A stretch of DNA of 64,000 nt, from the NCBI GenBank assembly GCA_963706835.1, contig CAVPOB010000012.1, forward strand, positions 1 to 64,000, read 5' to 3'. This document shows positions 61,275-64,000 of the stretch, piece by piece. Under the pieces are notes generated by a model. The model searched no databases and was not told where the DNA came from. It saw only the letters and a list, made by a program, of their open reading frames with translations. Source of the stretch: CAVXYG01 sp963706835. Its GTDB lineage: Bacteria > Actinomycetota > Actinomycetes > S36-B12 > GCA-2699445. The position numbers and the translations under genes were made by a program. The first letter of the stretch is position 1. The number at the start of each line of letters is the position of its first letter.

Positions 61275-61275
61275 C

Positions 61276-63210
61276 GTGCCCGGTCCGGCCTGGCGCCCGG
61301 CGTCCGGGGAGATCCCCGACGCCCCAGGGGTGTACCGCTTCCGCGATCCGTCGGGCCGGGTGATCTACGTCGGCAAGGCGAAGAGCCTTCGCCAGCGGCT
61401 GAACTCCTACTTCGCCGACCCGTTCGGGCTGCACCCGCGCACGGCCAGCATGGTGGCCGCCGCGGCGGGCGTGGACTGGGTCGTCGTCGACAACGAGGTC
61501 GAGGCGCTGCAACTGGAGTACTCCTGGATCAAGGAGTACGACCCGCGGTTCAACGTCAAATACCGCGACGACAAGTCCTACCCCTTCCTGGCCATCACCA
61601 TGGGCGAGGAGTTCCCGCGCGCCATGGTCATGCGGGGAGCCAAGCGGAAGGGCACGCGCTACTTCGGCCCCTATGCGCACGCCTGGGCCATCCGGGAGAC
61701 GCTGGACCTGCTCCTGCGCGTGTTCCCGATGCGCACCTGCAGCCAGGGCGTCTTCCGGCGCGCCAAGGCCAGCAACCGGCCCTGCCTGCTGGCTGACATC
61801 GGCAAGTGCAGCGCCCCCTGCGTCGGCCGGGTGTCGGCTGAGGACCATCGCCTCATCGCCCTGGATCTCGCCGACTTCCTCGCAGGCCGCCACGAGCCGC
61901 TGCTGGAGCAACTCACGGTGCGGATGCGGGCGGCGGCCGCCGAGCAGGACTACGAGTCGGCTGCCCGGTACCGCGATGACATCGGCGCGGTGACACGGGC
62001 GCTGGAGCGCAGCGCCGTGGTGCTGGCCGACGGGACCGACGCCGATGTGGTCGGCCTGGCCGAGGACGACCTGGAGGCGTCGCTGCAGATTTTCCACGTC
62101 CGCGGCGGCCGGGTCGCCGGGCAGCGCGGATTCGTCCTGGAGAAGACTGAGGAACTGTCCGGTCCCGGCACGGTGGAGACGGCGCTGATCCGGCACTACG
62201 GCGATGCGGCGGGCGGATCCGTCGCTGCCGCGACCATCCCCAGGGAGATCTTGGTGCCGCTGGAGCCGGCCGCGGGTCCGGTCGTGTCGGCCTGGCTGTC
62301 GAGCCTGCGCGGCGGTCCGGTGCGGGTGCGGGTGCCCAAGCGCGGGGAGAAGCGGGCCCTGCTGGAGACCGTCAACCGGAATGCGGCGCAGGCGCTGGTG
62401 CTGCACAAGACCCGCCGCTCCGGCGATCTCACGGCCCGCAGCAAGGCATTGGCCGATCTGATGGAGATCCTGGAGCTGCCGCAGGCGCCGCTGCGCATCG
62501 AGTGCTTCGACGTCTCCCACCTCGGCGGCAGTGACCCGGTCGCCAGCATGGTTGTCTTCGAGGACGGCCTGGCCAAGCCCAACCAGTACCGCACCTTCGC
62601 GCTGCGGGATGCCCAGGGCGGCGACGACCTCACCGGACTGCGGGAGGTGCTGTGCCGGCGCTACCGCCGGCTGACCGATCGGCAAGCAGAGCCGGACGGA
62701 TCATTCTCCTACGAGCCGTCGCTGGTCATGGTCGACGGCGGCGCCCCGCAGGTCAACGCAGCAGCGGCTGCACTGCAGCAGGTGGGGATGGGCGATCTGC
62801 CGGTGATCGGCCTGGCCAAACGGCTGGAGGAGGTGTGGCTGCCCGACGAGCCCGACCCCGTCATCCTGCCGCGCGCCTCCGATGCGCTGTACCTGCTGCA
62901 GCGCATCCGCGACGAGGCGCACCGCTTCGCCATCACCGCGCAGCGCAGGGCGCGGGCCAAGAGGGTCCGGCGCAGCGCGTTGGACGACATCCCAGGGCTC
63001 GGCCCGGCGCGCCGCTCGGCGCTGCTGCGCGCCTTCGGCTCGGTGAAGGCCATCCGGGCCGCGTCGTCGGAGGAGTTGACGACGGTGGCCGGCATCGGGC
63101 CGGCGCTGGCCGCCGCCATCCACGCGGCGCTGGCCGCGCCGCCCACGGCAACGGTGGCTAGCGTGGAGGAGACGTCGGCGCCGCTGGCGGTGGAAGGGGT
63201 CGAGTCGTGA
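61276..63210 (+). CDS. uvrC: UvrABC system protein C
   Basis: UvrC makes both incisions in excision repair. The GTG at 61276 lies 1 nt after the Rieske stop and begins MPGPAWRPASGEIPDAPGVY. The GIY-YIG nuclease domain is GVYRFRDPSGRVIYVGKAKS. The UVR domain that contacts UvrB is AAAEQDYESAARYRDDIGAV. The RNase H-like second nuclease shows IECFDVSHLGGSDPVASMVV, and the tandem helix-hairpin-helix is LDDIPGLGPARRSALLRAFG. It has 644 residues. The stop overlaps the rapZ start (GTGA). Confidence 0.97.
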   Translation: MPGPAWRPASGEIPDAPGVYRFRDPSGRVIYVGKAKSLRQRLNSYFADPFGLHPRTASMVAAAAGVDWVVVDNEVEALQLEYSWIKEYDPRFNVKYRDDKSYPFLAITMGEEFPRAMVMRGAKRKGTRYFGPYAHAWAIRETLDLLLRVFPMRTCSQGVFRRAKASNRPCLLADIGKCSAPCVGRVSAEDHRLIALDLADFLAGRHEPLLEQLTVRMRAAAAEQDYESAARYRDDIGAVTRALERSAVVLADGTDADVVGLAEDDLEASLQIFHVRGGRVAGQRGFVLEKTEELSGPGTVETALIRHYGDAAGGSVAAATIPREILVPLEPAAGPVVSAWLSSLRGGPVRVRVPKRGEKRALLETVNRNAAQALVLHKTRRSGDLTARSKALADLMEILELPQAPLRIECFDVSHLGGSDPVASMVVFEDGLAKPNQYRTFALRDAQGGDDLTGLREVLCRRYRRLTDRQAEPDGSFSYEPSLVMVDGGAPQVNAAAAALQQVGMGDLPVIGLAKRLEEVWLPDEPDPVILPRASDALYLLQRIRDEAHRFAITAQRRARAKRVRRSALDDIPGLGPARRSALLRAFGSVKAIRAASSEELTTVAGIGPALAAAIHAALAAPPTATVASVEETSAPLAVEGVES

Positions 63211-64000
63211 CGCAACACTCCGGACCGGCCGCGGACCTGCGAGTCGCGATCCTCACCGGCATGTCGGGGGCCGGCCGCTCCACTGCAGCCCGAGCCATGG
63301 AGGATCTGGGCTGGTACGTGGTGGACAACATGCCGCCGACGATGATCCGGCAGATGGTCGAGCTCGCGCAGCAGTCGCCGTCGCTGGCCAAGCTCGCCGT
63401 CGTCGTCGATGCCCGCGGCGGCGCCTTCTTCCACGAGTTGGAGCAGGCCCTCTTCTGGCTGCGGCAGGGGCAGATCGACCTGCAGGTGGTGTTCCTGGAG
63501 GCGACTGATGAAGTGCTCGTGCGCCGCTTCGAGAGCAGTCGCCGACCGCACCCGCTGCAGGGCGACGGCCGGTTGCTGGACGGCATGGCCGAGGAGCGCG
63601 CGCTGCTGGCCAACCTCCGCGGCAGCGCCGATCTGGTGATCGACACCTCACGCATGAGCGTGCACGACCTGCGGCGCCGGGTCGAGGCCCTCCTGCAGGA
63701 CGAGCGGGCCATTCAGCTGAAGGCCACGCTGATGTCGTTCGGGTTCAAGTACGGCATCCCGGTCGATGCCGATCTGGTCTTCGACGCGCGATTCCTGCCC
63801 AACCCCTACTGGGTCCACGAACTGCGCCACGGCACCGGCCGGGATGCTCCGGTGCGCGACTACGTCCTGCAGCAGCCCGATGCGCAGCCCTTCATCGAGG
63901 CCGCCTCGCGCCTGATCGACATCATGGCATCGGGATACCTGCGCGAGGGGAAGCGCTACGTCACCGTCGCAGTCGGGTGCACCGGCGGCAAGCACCGCTC
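63207..64000 (+). CDS. rapZ: RNase adapter protein RapZ / YvcJ-family P-loop protein, 5' part
   Basis: The gene starts at GTG 63207, overlapping the uvrC stop, and runs off the window end after 264 codons, so the C-terminus is missing. The P-loop is variant (LTGMSGAGRSTAARAMEDLG, with Arg for the usual Lys). Family segments follow: WYVVDNMPPTMIRQMVEL, DARGGAFFHELEQAL, VVFLEATDEVLVRRFESSRR, HPLQ, SFGFKYGIPVDADLVFDARF, LPNPYW, and the C-terminal VAVGCTGGKHRS. In actinobacteria it is followed by yvcK and whiA. It binds nucleotides and in E. coli controls small-RNA turnover. Confidence 0.94.
   Translation, partial: MTQHSGPAADLRVAILTGMSGAGRSTAARAMEDLGWYVVDNMPPTMIRQMVELAQQSPSLAKLAVVVDARGGAFFHELEQALFWLRQGQIDLQVVFLEATDEVLVRRFESSRRPHPLQGDGRLLDGMAEERALLANLRGSADLVIDTSRMSVHDLRRRVEALLQDERAIQLKATLMSFGFKYGIPVDADLVFDARFLPNPYWVHELRHGTGRDAPVRDYVLQQPDAQPFIEAASRLIDIMASGYLREGKRYVTVAVGCTGGKHR

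Overview
The window is chromosomal DNA from a high-GC Gram-positive bacterium (class Actinomycetes). The evidence is the gene order (pheST, arg genes, tyrS, rrn; rpsA-coaE-uvrB; uvrA-uvrC-rapZ), a four-S1-domain ribosomal protein S1, the roughly 100-nt insertion in 23S domain III typical of high-GC Gram-positives, many GTG starts, and many leaderless genes with a TANNNT box 6-7 bp before the start codon. No tRNA, CRISPR array or prophage was found. I cannot name the genus; an uncultured freshwater or soil lineage, possibly a metagenome-assembled genome, would fit.

Layout. 1-3088: end of pheS and all of pheT. 3.1-19.8 kb: an accessory island between pheT and the arginine genes. It holds three Flp pilin genes (two in a 522-bp direct duplication), an IS3 remnant, an IS982 element, an IS630 element, a decayed IS3 element, and a long minus-strand Tad/Flp pilus operon (tadE, tadG-like, cpaB, cpaE, tadA, a VWA module plus tadB, tadC) ending in a LuxR-type two-component pair. 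19.9-28.7 kb: an aldo/keto reductase, then argC-J-B-D-R-G-H linked by 4-nt overlaps, with no argF. 28.8-36.4 kb: a DUF4870 membrane protein, tyrS, and a complete 16S-23S-5S operon with two promoters, processing stems and a terminator. 36.5-44.5 kb: an Arg/Gly-repeat TPR protein, HAD phosphatase, thioesterase, ABC exporter, DUF309 protein and polA. 44.5-50.4 kb: a repeat-rich spacer, sir2, rpsA, coaE, a small membrane protein, an acyl-CoA ligase and a cupin. 50.4-64 kb: uvrB, terC, an SSI-like lipoprotein, a second repeat-rich spacer, a subtilase, an MBL hydrolase, uvrA, a Rieske lipoprotein, uvrC and the start of rapZ.

Functional links. The island supplies a nearly complete Tad pilus (pilins, pseudopilins, ATPase, inner-membrane platform, assembly factors) with its own sensor/regulator, but no prepilin peptidase is seen. 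The arg genes encode most of arginine synthesis plus the repressor ArgR. UvrA, UvrB and UvrC are all present, so excision repair is complete here.

Sequence quality. pheS, pheT, the aldo/keto reductase, argC-argG, the ABC exporter, polA, sir2 and the subtilase each carry one or more single-base indels. Several are essential genes, so most indels are probably sequencing or assembly errors rather than decay. I report such genes as CDS spans from inferred start to true stop.

Most unusual signal: an iteron-like 19-bp GGGTGCA repeat. It forms a ten-copy perfect-period array at 54632-54809 and paired units phased exactly 63 bp apart at two intergenic sites (44741-44965 and 54432-54594).
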